The notes below the pieces were generated by a model. That model was not told the DNA's origin and did not search any database. It was given only the letters and a program-made list of their open reading frames with translations. Below, one piece after another: positions 24,591 to 33,506 of a DNA stretch of 64,000 nucleotides. The DNA lies in contig JAFKLY010000003.1 of assembly GCA_017304655.1 (NCBI GenBank), forward strand, positions 558,001-622,000, in the 5' to 3' direction. Source of the stretch: Sphingomonas sp. (lineage in GTDB: Bacteria; Pseudomonadota; Alphaproteobacteria; Sphingomonadales; Sphingomonadaceae). Positions within the stretch are counted from its first letter, which is position 1; every line of letters starts with the position of its first letter. The position numbers and the translations under genes are program-made.

Positions 24591-25985
24591 ATGACGGCAT
24601 TGATTCTTGCCCGCGCGCAGTTCGCCTTCGTGGTGAGCTTCCATTTCCTCTTTCCGGCCTTCTCCATCGGCCTCGCCAGCTTTCTCGCTGTGCTGGAAGC
24701 GCAGTGGCTGCGCACCGGCAGTGGCGTTTATGCCAATCTCTATCGCTACTGGCTGAAGATCTTCGCCGTGGTGTTCGCCATGGGCGTGGTCTCCGGCATC
24801 GTCATGTCCTACCAGTTCGGCACCAACTGGTCGGTCTTCTCGGACAAGGCTGGCCCGATCATCGGGCCGCTCATGGCCTATGAAGTGCTGACTGCTTTCT
24901 TCCTGGAGGCGGGCTTCCTGGGCGTCATGCTGTTCGGCATCAACAAGGTGGGCAAGCGGCTGCACTTCGTCGCGACTCTCGCCGTGGCCATCGGCACCTT
25001 CATCTCGGCCTTCTGGATTCTCGCGGTGAACAGCTGGATGCAGACGCCAGCGGGCTATGAGATCGGCGCCAACGGCCAGTTCCTGCCGGGGCCGAGCTGG
25101 TGGGCGATCGTCTTCACGCCGAGCTTCCCCTATCGCCTCCTCCACACCGTGCTTGCCGCCTATCTGACCACGGCCTTCGCAGTCGGTGCGGTCGGCGCCT
25201 TCCATCTGCTCAAGGACCGCGCCAATCCGGGCGCGCGCAAGATGTTCTCCATGGCGATGTGGATGGCGGCGATCGTCGCGCCGATCCAGATCTTCGCGGG
25301 CGACATGCACGGCCTCAACACGCTGGAGCATCAGCCCGCCAAGGTGATGGCGATGGAAGGCCATTATCAGAGCCACCCGGACGGCGCCCCGCTCATCCTG
25401 TTCGGCCTCCCCAACAGCGCCGAAAAGCGCGTGGACTATGCGGTGGAAATTCCCAAGGCATCCTCGCTCATCCTCAAGCATGACCTCAACGCCCCGCTGG
25501 CCGGGCTGGACACGATTGCCGAGCAGAACCAGCCGCCCGTGGGCATCGTCTTCTGGGCCTTCCGCATCATGGTCGGCCTCGGCACGGCCATGGCCGCGCT
25601 GGGCATCGTCAGCCTCGTCGCGCGGCTGCGCGGCAAGCTCTATGACTGCCCATGGCTGCACCGGGCCGCGCTCGTCATGGGCCCGTCCGGCTTCATCGCC
25701 GTGCTGGCCGGCTGGGTGGTGACGGAAGTGGGGCGGCAGCCCTTCACCGTCTATGGCCTGCTGCGCACGGAACACAGCGTCGCGCCGCTGGATGCACCGG
25801 CTGTCGCGACGTCGCTGGCCGCCTTCGCCCTCACCTATTTCGTCGTGTTTGGCATGGGCATCCTCTATCTGCTCAAGCTGATGCACAAGCCACCGCAGGC
25901 ACATGAAGCCGCGCTGGATGGTTCGCCGATCCGCAGCGCCGGCGTCACGCCCGCTCCCGCCGTGCTGGAAGGAGGCGCAGCATGA
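24591..25985 (+). CDS. cydA: Cytochrome bd oxidase subunit I, cyanide-insensitive type
   Basis: 464 residues. The protein shows the early heme ligand region (VVSFHFLFPAFSIGLA), the quinol-oxidation side (GINKVGKRLHFVATLAVAIG), QTPAGYEIGANGQF, and GRQPFTVYGLLRTEHSV. The Q-loop is short, as in cyanide-insensitive oxidases (CioA type). It reduces oxygen with quinol without a heme-copper center and stays active in sulfide, which inhibits heme-copper oxidases. Directly downstream of the sulfide regulon genes, it gives a respiration route during sulfide stress (inference). It overlaps cydB by 4 nt. Confidence 0.95.
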   Translation: MTALILARAQFAFVVSFHFLFPAFSIGLASFLAVLEAQWLRTGSGVYANLYRYWLKIFAVVFAMGVVSGIVMSYQFGTNWSVFSDKAGPIIGPLMAYEVLTAFFLEAGFLGVMLFGINKVGKRLHFVATLAVAIGTFISAFWILAVNSWMQTPAGYEIGANGQFLPGPSWWAIVFTPSFPYRLLHTVLAAYLTTAFAVGAVGAFHLLKDRANPGARKMFSMAMWMAAIVAPIQIFAGDMHGLNTLEHQPAKVMAMEGHYQSHPDGAPLILFGLPNSAEKRVDYAVEIPKASSLILKHDLNAPLAGLDTIAEQNQPPVGIVFWAFRIMVGLGTAMAALGIVSLVARLRGKLYDCPWLHRAALVMGPSGFIAVLAGWVVTEVGRQPFTVYGLLRTEHSVAPLDAPAVATSLAAFALTYFVVFGMGILYLLKLMHKPPQAHEAALDGSPIRSAGVTPAPAVLEGGAA

Positions 25986-26980
25986 TCGACCTTACCGTCA
26001 TCTGGGCCGGCATCATCGCCATCGCCATCATCGCCTATGTGGTGATGGATGGGTTCGACCTTGGCATCGGCCTGCTCTTCCCCCTGTTCAAGCCCGGCCC
26101 CGACCGCGACCGCGCGATGAACAGCATCGCGCCGGTGTGGGACGGGAACGAGACCTGGCTGGTGATGGGCGGCGGCGGCCTGCTTGCGGCCTTCCCGCTC
26201 GCTTATGCGATCATCCTGCCCGCCCTTTACGCGCCGCTCACGGCCATGCTGCTCGGCCTGGTGCTGCGCGGTGTCGCTTTCGAGTTCCGCTGGCGCGATC
26301 TGGCTCACCGCAAGGTGTGGGATGTCGCCTTCACGGCCGGCTCCGCCGTCGCCACGCTGGCGCAGGGCATCACGCTCGGCGCACTGCTGCAGGGCATTCA
26401 TGTCGAAGGACGCGCTTATGCCGGCGGCTGGTGGGACTGGCTCTCACCCTTCAGCCTGTTGACCGGCGTGGGCCTGATGACCGGCTACGCCCTGCTCGGC
26501 GCCTGCTGGCTCAACTGGAAGACCGACGGCGCGCTGCAGGATCAGGCGGTGCGCTATGCCAGCCGCCTCGGCGTTGCACTGCTGGTCGTGATCGCGGCGG
26601 TCAGCCTCGCAACACTCGGGCTGGAGACGCAATATTATCAGCGCTGGCTCGCCTTCCCCGGCGTGCTCGCCACGGCGCAAGTTCCCCTCGCGACGCTGAT
26701 CGTAACCGCGCTCTTCTACCGCAGCCTCGCCAAACGGCAGGACGCGGCGCCATTCCTCTGGGCGCTGGGGCTGTTCGGCCTGTGCCTGCTTGGCCTCGGC
26801 ATCTCCATCTGGCCCTATGTGGTGCCGGCGCGCGTGACCATCTGGGAAGCGGCAGCGCCGCTGCGCAGCCAGGTGTTCATGCTGATCGGCGCTGGCGTCA
26901 TGCTGCCTGTCATCCTCGGCTATACCGGCTGGGCCTATTGGGTGTTCCGCGGCAAGGTGGGCGACGAGGGCTATCATTGA
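25982..26980 (+). CDS. cydB: Cytochrome bd oxidase subunit II
   Basis: 332 residues of hydrophobic helices with the family marks GFDLGIGLLFPLF near the N-terminus and NETWLVMGGGGLLAAFPLAY. It partners subunit I in the membrane. The ATG overlaps the cydA stop (ATGA), and the cydB stop overlaps the next tiny gene (TGATG), giving a tightly coupled three-gene operon. Confidence 0.95.
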   Translation: MIDLTVIWAGIIAIAIIAYVVMDGFDLGIGLLFPLFKPGPDRDRAMNSIAPVWDGNETWLVMGGGGLLAAFPLAYAIILPALYAPLTAMLLGLVLRGVAFEFRWRDLAHRKVWDVAFTAGSAVATLAQGITLGALLQGIHVEGRAYAGGWWDWLSPFSLLTGVGLMTGYALLGACWLNWKTDGALQDQAVRYASRLGVALLVVIAAVSLATLGLETQYYQRWLAFPGVLATAQVPLATLIVTALFYRSLAKRQDAAPFLWALGLFGLCLLGLGISIWPYVVPARVTIWEAAAPLRSQVFMLIGAGVMLPVILGYTGWAYWVFRGKVGDEGYH

Positions 26981-27084
26981 TGCGGCAATCGCTCGTCAGG
27001 CTCGGCTGGTTCGTCGGCCTCTGGGCCGCGAGCGTCGCCGTCATCGGGCTGGTCGCGCTGTTGCTGCGCGCCTGGCTGCGCTGA
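26980..27084 (+). CDS. DUF2474/CydX-like small membrane subunit of cytochrome bd
   Basis: 34 residues: a start codon embedded in the cydB stop (TGATG), a short basic N-terminus (MRQSLVRLGWF), one transmembrane helix (AASVAVIGLVALLLRAWL) and a basic C-terminus. This is the arrangement of DUF2474/CydX-type proteins, which stabilize the cyd oxidase. The gene is too short to be called by usual length cutoffs. Confidence 0.8.
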   Translation: MRQSLVRLGWFVGLWAASVAVIGLVALLLRAWLR

Positions 27085-27096
27085 GCGGCGCCTCCC

Positions 27097-28023
27097 TCAC
27101 ACGTCGGCAAGACCGCCGTCGCCGTCCGCAGCCCCCAGATCGACGAAGCGCTGCATCAGCCAGGTAGCGGCCGGTCCTGGCGGCGCATCTGGCCGATGGA
27201 TGGCCGAGAAGCGATAGAGCCCGCCGGGTGAATCCGGCATGACGAGGCGCACCAGCGTGCCGGCCACCAGATCGGCTTCCACCATCGGCAGCGGCATGTT
27301 GCCCCAGCCGATGCCCTCACGCAGCAAGGCATGCTTGGCACCAAGGTCGGACAAACGCCAAGTGTGCGGACTGTTAACCGCGAAGTCGCGGCCGCTCGTC
27401 AATTGCGACCGATCGGTCAGCACAAGCTGGACATATTCGCGCGCGGCGCCCGGCCGCAGGGTCGCCGCACGCGCAAGCGGATGATCCGGCGCGGCGACGG
27501 GCACCAGCGGCACCGATCCCGCCGTACACTGCACCAGCCCCTCGACCTGCGCCGCGACAGGCCCGGCGATGCCGAGATCGGCCTGCCCATCGAGAACAAG
27601 TGCCGCGACCGCGCCCAGCCCCTCAACATGCAGGCGTAGCGACACCGTGGGGAACTGCGCCCGGAAGGTACGCAGCACGAGACCGAGCCGCTCGGCCGGC
27701 AGCATGACGTCCACGACCAGGCTGACTTCCGCCTCCAGCCCGTCGAGCATGCCTTTGACCTTGGCACGCAGCCCGTCGATGCCGACGGCGACGGTGCGCG
27801 CCTCGGCCAGAACCGCCTTGCCTGCGGCGGTGAGCTGCGGCTTCTTGGTCCCTTCCCGCTCGAATAGCGGCAGACCAAGCTGCGCTTCGAGATTGGCGAT
27901 GCCATAGCTGATGACCGACACGGCGCGATTGAGCTTGCGCCCGGCCCCTGCAAAACTGCCGGTTTCCACGACCGCGAGGAAGATACGAAGCTGATCGAAG
28001 GTTGGCGTGCCGGGATTAGCCAT
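27097..28023 (-). CDS. LysR-family transcriptional regulator
   Basis: 308 residues: N-terminal HTH (QLRIFLAVVETGSFAGAGRKL, then LNRAVSVISYGIANLE with LGLPLFERE) and a C-terminal periplasmic-binding-like effector domain. It is divergent from a pirin gene, the frequent LysR-pirin pair in proteobacteria, and the intergenic region holds a short palindrome. The target is probably the pirin gene. The effector is not readable. Confidence 0.92.
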   Translation of the reverse strand: MANPGTPTFDQLRIFLAVVETGSFAGAGRKLNRAVSVISYGIANLEAQLGLPLFEREGTKKPQLTAAGKAVLAEARTVAVGIDGLRAKVKGMLDGLEAEVSLVVDVMLPAERLGLVLRTFRAQFPTVSLRLHVEGLGAVAALVLDGQADLGIAGPVAAQVEGLVQCTAGSVPLVPVAAPDHPLARAATLRPGAAREYVQLVLTDRSQLTSGRDFAVNSPHTWRLSDLGAKHALLREGIGWGNMPLPMVEADLVAGTLVRLVMPDSPGGLYRFSAIHRPDAPPGPAATWLMQRFVDLGAADGDGGLADV

Positions 28024-28046
28024 TTCAACTTACCTGAATAGTTTCG

Positions 28047-28059
28047 CGGATTTTATCCG
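28047..28059. promoter_or_regulatory. Short palindrome in the LysR-pirin intergenic region
   Basis: CGGAT-TTT-ATCCG is a perfect 5-bp inverted repeat 24 bases upstream of the LysR start and about 70 bases upstream of the pirin start, a sensible place for the LysR-type binding site that controls both genes. LysR sites often have T-N11-A form, which this does not display clearly. Confidence 0.35.
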
Positions 28060-28126
28060 TCTAACCGGGAAAGGCAAGCAAGCCTATCTGGGTGCCACGA
28101 ACCAACACCTTTGACAGGAGGCACCG

Positions 28127-28825
28127 ATGATCGAACTTCGACCCTTTGAGAGCCTTGGCGGCGACAACCATGGCTGGCTGGACGCCAAGCACCACTTTTC
28201 CTTCGCCAACTACCATGACCCCAAGCGGGTGCATTGGGGCAATCTGCGCGTCTGGAACGATGACACGATCCAGCCGGGCACCGGCTTCCCGCCGCACCCC
28301 CACCGGGACATGGAGATCATCACTTATGTCCGGCAGGGCGCGATTACCCACAAGGACAGCCTGGGCAACCAGGGCCGTACCGAAGCGGGCGACGTTCAGG
28401 TGATGTCTGCCGGCACCGGCATTCGCCACTCCGAATATAATCTGGAGGACGAGGTGACGCAGATCTTCCAGATCTGGATCATCCCCACCCGCGAGGGCGA
28501 TCAGCCGCAATGGGGCGCCAAGCCGTTCCCCAAGGACGACCGTGCCGGACAGTTCATCGTGCTGGCAAGCGGCTATTCGAACGACAACGAAGCGCTGCCG
28601 ATCCGCACCGATGCCCGTGTCGTCGGCGCCACGATCAAGGCGGGCGAGACGGTGGACTATCCGCTGGGCAAGGACCGCAAGGCCTATCTGGTGCCCGCCA
28701 CTGGCGCGATCGAGATCGACGGGGTGCGGATCAAGGCCCGCGATGGCGCGGCGATCAGCGACATCGAGACGCTGCGCGTCACGGCGATTGAGGACAGCGA
28801 GATCGTTCTGGTCGACGCGGCCTGA
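28127..28825 (+). CDS. Pirin family protein (cupin; quercetinase-like)
   Basis: 232 residues. The N-terminal cupin has the metal ligands H59-P-H61 (FPPHPHRDMEIIT) and H in SAGTGIRHSEYN plus the Glu that follows, the set used by pirin/YhhW. Family members have quercetin dioxygenase activity or bind partners in redox regulation. It follows a GGAGG-type site at 28117-28121 and ends in a strong terminator. The role in this organism is not known. Confidence 0.92.
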   Translation: MIELRPFESLGGDNHGWLDAKHHFSFANYHDPKRVHWGNLRVWNDDTIQPGTGFPPHPHRDMEIITYVRQGAITHKDSLGNQGRTEAGDVQVMSAGTGIRHSEYNLEDEVTQIFQIWIIPTREGDQPQWGAKPFPKDDRAGQFIVLASGYSNDNEALPIRTDARVVGATIKAGETVDYPLGKDRKAYLVPATGAIEIDGVRIKARDGAAISDIETLRVTAIEDSEIVLVDAA

Positions 28826-28884
28826 GGAACAGGGCTCCCACGGGCGGCCGGTTCCCCCTCTCCCACACCGGCCGCCGCAAAGGA

Positions 28885-28917
28885 GGGGCGCTCCGCATCA
28901 TGCGGGGCGCCCCTTTT
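28885..28917 (+). terminator. Rho-independent terminator of the pirin gene
   Basis: GGGGCGC (28885-28891) pairs with GCGCCCC (28907-28913), with the inner stem CCGCA/TGCGG around TCA and a TTTT tail. Confidence 0.9.
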
Positions 28918-29038
28918 CGCGACTGCGGACAACCCCAGGAAAAGATTAAAGAGTTCTACATCTTGTTTGTCTAATCACTGATGGGACAAGTCTGCGGCCC
29001 CACAGCCGGCAGGCAAGGAAAACTGTCGAGTCGCTGCA

Positions 29039-30187
29039 GTGGCCAAGAACGCCAACCGTACCGCGGATATGCGAGGCAATCTGCCGGAAGCGGTCGAGAT
29101 CGACCTCATCCGCACGCTGTTCCACGCCTTCATGCCCGCCGCGCTGATGACGGTCGGCTTCATCGCCTCGGGCTGGGTCATCGTCCAGCGCACCGGCGAT
29201 CGGCTGCTGCTCGCGCTTTTGGTGATCGGGGCACTTGCTTCAGCCGCCCGCCTTGCCGTTGCCTGGCGGCTCGCGCCGATCGCCGCGCAGCCCCGCCTGA
29301 CGCTTGCCCAGGCACGGAAACTGGAGCGACACTTCGCCCTGCCCTATCTCGCCTTTGCCTTTACCCTCGGCTGGTTTGGGATGCGCGTCTTCATGCTGCC
29401 GCACGCCGATGTGCACATGCTGACCATGTGCCTGCTTGTCGGCTATTGCGCGGGCGTTGCCGTCGGCATGGGGTTGCGCCTGTGGATCGCCCTGCCCGCC
29501 ATGGCGATCTCGACCATTCCTGCAATCATCACCGCGCTGTTCACGCCCGATCCGATCTATTGGGTCATGAGCGCACTGGTGCTCGCGCTGATGGTCGGCG
29601 GCGCGCAAAGCCTGCGCAACCGCCAGGAGCGCTCGGGCAAATTCATCGGCATGCGCATCGCCTTCGCCAATCTCGCCCGCAAGGATGCGCTGACCGCGCT
29701 GCCCAACCGGATCGCACTACGCGAGTGGTATGAGGAGCGGGTCGCGGCAGGTCATGCCGGCCTGATCGCCGTACATTATATCGACCTCAACGGGTTCAAG
29801 CCGGTCAACGACAGCTATGGGCACCCGGTCGGCGACGCACTGCTGACGATCGTCGGCAAGCGCATCGCCCGGACGATCCGGGAGACGGACATCGCCGCGC
29901 GGCTGGGCGGCGACGAATTCGTCGTCATCCAATATGATCTGAGCAATGTCGCGGAAGCGGCTCAGCTTGCGGCGCGGCTGGAAACGGTCATCAGCCGGCC
30001 ATTCCGCATCGGGCGCCGTACGATCCGGATCTCGACCGGCCTTGGCTATGTGATTGCGGACGGACGCGAGGAAGATCTCGACCACCTGCTCGGCCTTGCC
30101 GATCAGGCGCTTTACGCCAGCAAACGCAGAGGCGAGGTCACGCAATATGAGGCTGTCGAACCGATCCGCCCACGCGCGGTTGCCTGA
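29039..30187 (+). CDS. Membrane-anchored GGDEF diguanylate cyclase
   Basis: 382 residues: six or so hydrophobic helices in the N-terminal 190 residues (for example AALMTVGFIASGWVIV), then a GGDEF domain with the intact active site G290-G-D-E-F and the product-inhibition motif RETD exactly five residues earlier. It is therefore predicted to be a working c-di-GMP synthase with feedback inhibition. The first codon used here is GTG 29039; an ATG at 29069 is an alternative. The domain was identified from sequence; no EAL domain is fused. Confidence 0.92.
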   Translation: MAKNANRTADMRGNLPEAVEIDLIRTLFHAFMPAALMTVGFIASGWVIVQRTGDRLLLALLVIGALASAARLAVAWRLAPIAAQPRLTLAQARKLERHFALPYLAFAFTLGWFGMRVFMLPHADVHMLTMCLLVGYCAGVAVGMGLRLWIALPAMAISTIPAIITALFTPDPIYWVMSALVLALMVGGAQSLRNRQERSGKFIGMRIAFANLARKDALTALPNRIALREWYEERVAAGHAGLIAVHYIDLNGFKPVNDSYGHPVGDALLTIVGKRIARTIRETDIAARLGGDEFVVIQYDLSNVAEAAQLAARLETVISRPFRIGRRTIRISTGLGYVIADGREEDLDHLLGLADQALYASKRRGEVTQYEAVEPIRPRAVA

Positions 30188-30196
30188 CGCAAGAAA

Positions 30197-30226
30197 GGCT
30201 CCCTGTCCGCGAACGGACGGGGAGCC
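30197..30226 (+). terminator. Hairpin terminator of the GGDEF gene
   Basis: GGCTCCC (30197-30203) pairs with GGGAGCC (30220-30226), with inner GTCCG/CGGAC. The T tail is short (CTTG), so termination may be partial. Confidence 0.65.
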
Positions 30227-30247
30227 CTTGCGAAAACCTGACCGCGA

Positions 30248-30832
30248 TCAGGCGACGAATTTGCCGGGATAGGCGATCTCTTCGAGCGGCTTGCGGTCGC
30301 TCGGCACTTCACGCTCGCGCAGCCCCTCGGGCAGCACGGAAGGATCGGTCGCCTTGCCGATCGCGGCGGCGGCCTCCACGCGGAAGCGCTCGGGCACGCC
30401 CAGCAGCTCGCGCGCCTTGTCGAAATCGAGGCCGGTCATACCATGGGCGTGGTAGCCCAGCTTCAGCGCCTGCAGGCCGAGCTGGCCCCAGGCGGCACCA
30501 GTATCGAAGCTGTGGCTGTGGAGCGGCCCAAGCTTGCCGTCCGGCCCGGCGCTCTGCGTGTCGGAGAGGAAGAACAGCAGCGCGCCGGCCGTGCTCGCCC
30601 AGCTCTGGTTGAACGGCACGAGGATGGAGAGGAACGTCTCCCAGTTCGCGTCGCCACGCTCGGCATAGAGGATGCGCCAGGGCTGATAATTGAAGGCCGA
30701 CGGCGCCCAGCGCGCGGCGTCCAGGATGGTGCGCAGATCGGCGGCGGGAATGGCCGATCCATCAAAAGCGCGCGGCGACCAGCGATGGAGGATCAGCGGA
30801 TCGAGCGCGGTATCGGTGGTACGGTTGGTCAT
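30248..30832 (-). CDS. Nitroreductase family protein
   Basis: 194 residues with the FMN-binding HRWSPRAFDG start and the ARWAPSAFNYQPWRI substrate loop of the NfsB/NADH oxidase superfamily. It reduces nitro compounds, quinones or flavins with NAD(P)H; the physiological substrate is not evident. It stands alone between a GGDEF gene and a catabolic gene region, and its C-terminus faces the GGDEF terminator. Confidence 0.92.
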   Translation of the reverse strand: MTNRTTDTALDPLILHRWSPRAFDGSAIPAADLRTILDAARWAPSAFNYQPWRILYAERGDANWETFLSILVPFNQSWASTAGALLFFLSDTQSAGPDGKLGPLHSHSFDTGAAWGQLGLQALKLGYHAHGMTGLDFDKARELLGVPERFRVEAAAAIGKATDPSVLPEGLREREVPSDRKPLEEIAYPGKFVA

Positions 30833-31277
30833 GTCATGTCTCCAGACAAAGAGCGGCGCCCATGCTCCTTCGGGAAGCAGCGACGCGGCGGGTGGGGGGA
30901 AAGGACTCAGTGGCGGACGGCCGACTTAGAAACTTCTATATAATGAAGTGCACATTTTCGTCCGCGACGGGGACGACGACCGGGCAGCGGAAGTCGGCAT
31001 GGTGGCAATCCTGATTCGCACGGACGACCGGACTCGGCGACCGTTTCGACAGCGTGACTAGCCGATACTGTCATTCCTGATTACCCATATAAATAGAAAC
31101 AATCTTTTCTAATTTATAGAAAAGATATTGAACCGGCACTACCAGTCCAGTCAAGATATCGTGCCAGTCAGGGCCAGCCGATCACGTTGGCATCCGCATC
31201 GGCCTGCGGCATAGCCTTGGGCGGTCCCGTCCATGCCGCGCGCGGGGAAACGCGGCGGACGCGCGAAGGGAGAGGAT
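30833..31277. other. Long control region upstream of the PQQ dehydrogenase gene
   Basis: About 445 bases without a gene. The right part is AT-rich around 31080-31130 and contains a 10-bp perfect inverted repeat (listed separately); the left part is the promoter region of the nitroreductase and contains TTCTATATAATGAAG (30942-30956) as a promoter-like sequence. It separates the nitroreductase from the rightward PQQ dehydrogenase gene. Confidence 0.5.
31102..31126. promoter_or_regulatory. 10-bp inverted repeat upstream of PQQ dehydrogenase
   Basis: ATCTTTTCTA and TAGAAAAGAT are perfect inverted copies separated by ATTTA, 151 bp upstream of the dehydrogenase start. The spacing and AT-rich nature fit a dimeric regulator site (GntR, IclR or TetR types all bind repeats like this). 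No other copy was noticed, so the regulator is unknown. Confidence 0.5.
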
Positions 31278-33389
31278 ATGACACAGCGTCTGCGCGGCGC
31301 CATGACCGCGATTGCCCTGCTGGGCGCCCTGGGCCTGACCGCCTGGCACGCTACGGCCCGTGAGGGCGACGGCAAGCCCGCGACCGATCGCGGCATCACC
31401 CATGCCAGCATGGTCAATGCGGATGCGCAGCCCGGCCAGTGGGCCAGCTACAGCCGCACATGGGACGAGCAGCGTTACTCCCCCCTCACCCAGATCAACG
31501 ACCAGACGGTCGGCCGGCTCGGCCTCGCCTGGTATGACGATCTTGACACCTATCGGGCCGTGCAGGCCACCCCCATCGTGGTCGATGGCGTGCTCTACAA
31601 CGAGATGATCTTCAACGTCGTCACTGCCTATGACGCGAAGACCGGCCGCAAGCTGTGGACCTTCGACCCCAAGGTGGGCAAGGAATGGGCGCGGCTGGCC
31701 TGCTGCGGCCCCTCCGCGCGCGGCATCGCGGCATGGGGCAACAAGATCATCCTCGCCACGCTGGACGGCCGGCTGATCGCCATCGACCGCAAGACCGGCA
31801 AGGAGATCTGGACCACCCAGACCTTCCCGCCCGGCCAGGAATATTCGATCACCGGCGCGCCGCGCGTCTATGACGGCAAAGTCGTCATCGGCAATGGCGG
31901 CGCGGACTATGGCTCGCGCGGCTTCGTCTCCGCCTTCGATGCCGAGACGGGCAAGAAGCTCTGGAAATTCTACATCACGCCGACCGACCCCGCCAGGGGA
32001 CCGGACGGCGAAGCCTCCGACAGCGCGATGAAGATCGCCCAGCCGACGTGGTACGGCAAGTTCTGGGAAGCGGGCGCCGGCGGCAATGCGTGGGACGGCT
32101 TCGCTTACGATCCCAAGCTCAACCTCGTCTATATCGGCACCGGCAACGGCAGCCCGCACATGTGGCATTTCCGCAGCGAGGGCAAAGGCGACAACCTCTT
32201 CCTCTGCTCGATGGTGGCGGTGGATGCGACGACGGGCCAGTATAAGTGGCACTACCAGATGGTGCCCGAGGACGACTGGGACTTCACCTGCACCCAGCCC
32301 ATCGTGCTGGCCGACATCAGGATCGGCGGCAAGCTGCGTCAGGTCGCCATGCAGGCGCCGAAGAACGGCTTCTTCTACGTGATCGACCGCAGGACCGGCC
32401 AGCTGATCTCCGGCAAGAGCTATGTCTCGGTCAACACCTGGGCCAGCCATATCGACATGAAAACCGGCCGCCCGGTGCTCCAGCCCGGCGCGCACAACAC
32501 GACGACGCCGCACCTGATGAGCCCGAGCTGGATGGCCGCGCACAGCTGGTTCCCCATGTCGTTCAGCCCGAAGACCGGCCTCGCCTATTTCGCGGCGCAG
32601 GAGCAGGGATCGATCTATGCCCGCGCCGAGGACGGCAAATACAAATATGTGAAGGGGCGCAACAACACCGGGCAGGATTATACCAGCCAGCCCGAGCTGC
32701 GCAAAAAGCTGATGGAGCAGGCCGTCGCGACGGAGAAGGCCTATCTCCTCGCCTGGAACCCCGCGACGCAGCGCGAGGCCTGGCGCGTGCCCTACCCCGC
32801 CCCCGGATCGGGCGGCGTGTTGACCACGGCGGGCAATCTGCTCGTGCAGGCCACGGTCAACAAGACCGTCGCCATCTATCGGGCGGACAATGGCCAGAAG
32901 CTGTGGGAAATGAATGTCGATCAGGGCGGCGGCGCCGGCGCGATCACCTACATGATCGACGGCGAGCAATATATCGCGATCAATGTGGGCTGGAACGGCT
33001 CGCCCGCCTATACGCTCAAGCAACCCTTCCGCATCGCGACGGCCAAGCTGCTGGTGTTCAAGCTGGATGCCAAGGGCGTCACCCTGCCGCCGATGAAGGC
33101 GCAGGCGGAGCAGGCCTGGCTCCCCACCGAGCGCGTGCCCGCCGACGTCGCCCGGCGCGGCGCGGCCCTCTATGGCGAGAGCTGCAACCGCTGCCATGGC
33201 GACAACGCGACCGGCGGCGTGCGCGACCTGCGCAAGATGAGCAAGCAGGCGCATGACGACTTCCTCGACATCGTGCTCAATGGCGCACGGGCGGAGAAAG
33301 GGATGCCGGGCTTCGGCGGGCAGCTGACGGAGGCGCAGGCGAAGGACATCCACGGCTATCTAATCACGCGGGCGCAGGAGGACTGGTGA
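31278..33389 (+). CDS. PQQ-dependent alcohol dehydrogenase with C-terminal cytochrome c
   Basis: 703 residues with a signal peptide (AIALLGALGLTAWHATA), an eight-bladed propeller with tryptophan-docking repeats, the vicinal disulfide ACCGPSARG that contacts PQQ, and the metal/active-site Asp in EDDWDFTCTQP. Two residues after that Asp is Thr, not Asp, so calcium rather than a lanthanide is expected. The C-terminal cytochrome has CNRCH near residue 635. This is the quinohemoprotein (type II) form that oxidizes alcohols in the periplasm. The start at 31278 follows a GGGAGAGG site. The gene reads towards the otherwise leftward cluster, probably from the 31,100 control region. Confidence 0.93.
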   Translation: MTQRLRGAMTAIALLGALGLTAWHATAREGDGKPATDRGITHASMVNADAQPGQWASYSRTWDEQRYSPLTQINDQTVGRLGLAWYDDLDTYRAVQATPIVVDGVLYNEMIFNVVTAYDAKTGRKLWTFDPKVGKEWARLACCGPSARGIAAWGNKIILATLDGRLIAIDRKTGKEIWTTQTFPPGQEYSITGAPRVYDGKVVIGNGGADYGSRGFVSAFDAETGKKLWKFYITPTDPARGPDGEASDSAMKIAQPTWYGKFWEAGAGGNAWDGFAYDPKLNLVYIGTGNGSPHMWHFRSEGKGDNLFLCSMVAVDATTGQYKWHYQMVPEDDWDFTCTQPIVLADIRIGGKLRQVAMQAPKNGFFYVIDRRTGQLISGKSYVSVNTWASHIDMKTGRPVLQPGAHNTTTPHLMSPSWMAAHSWFPMSFSPKTGLAYFAAQEQGSIYARAEDGKYKYVKGRNNTGQDYTSQPELRKKLMEQAVATEKAYLLAWNPATQREAWRVPYPAPGSGGVLTTAGNLLVQATVNKTVAIYRADNGQKLWEMNVDQGGGAGAITYMIDGEQYIAINVGWNGSPAYTLKQPFRIATAKLLVFKLDAKGVTLPPMKAQAEQAWLPTERVPADVARRGAALYGESCNRCHGDNATGGVRDLRKMSKQAHDDFLDIVLNGARAEKGMPGFGGQLTEAQAKDIHGYLITRAQEDW

Positions 33390-33464
33390 AGGGGCGCTGC
33401 GGGCGGGAGCAGCGGAATGTCAGGGATGTGCGGATGCGAAGGCATCCCGCCCATCATCTCCTCT

Positions 33465-33492
33465 TCGTCATTCCCGCGCACGCGGGAATCCA
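33465..33492. repeat. Left copy of a 28-bp inverted repeat flanking the GIY-YIG gene
   Basis: This 28-bp sequence is the exact reverse complement of the one at 33775-33802 and contains its own inner palindrome (TTCCCGCG-CA-CGCGGGAA). Such REP-like palindromes recur in sphingomonad genomes (general knowledge), but a perfect facing pair around one gene is unusual. The left copy partly overlaps the spurious upstream open frame of the GIY-YIG gene. Confidence 0.85.
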
Positions 33493-33506
33493 TTAGCGAC
33501 GGCCCG

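Noticed and set aside
31278..33389. Lanthanide-dependent (XoxF/PedH-like) PQQ dehydrogenase
   Set aside because: The residue after the active-site Asp-Phe is Thr, not Asp.
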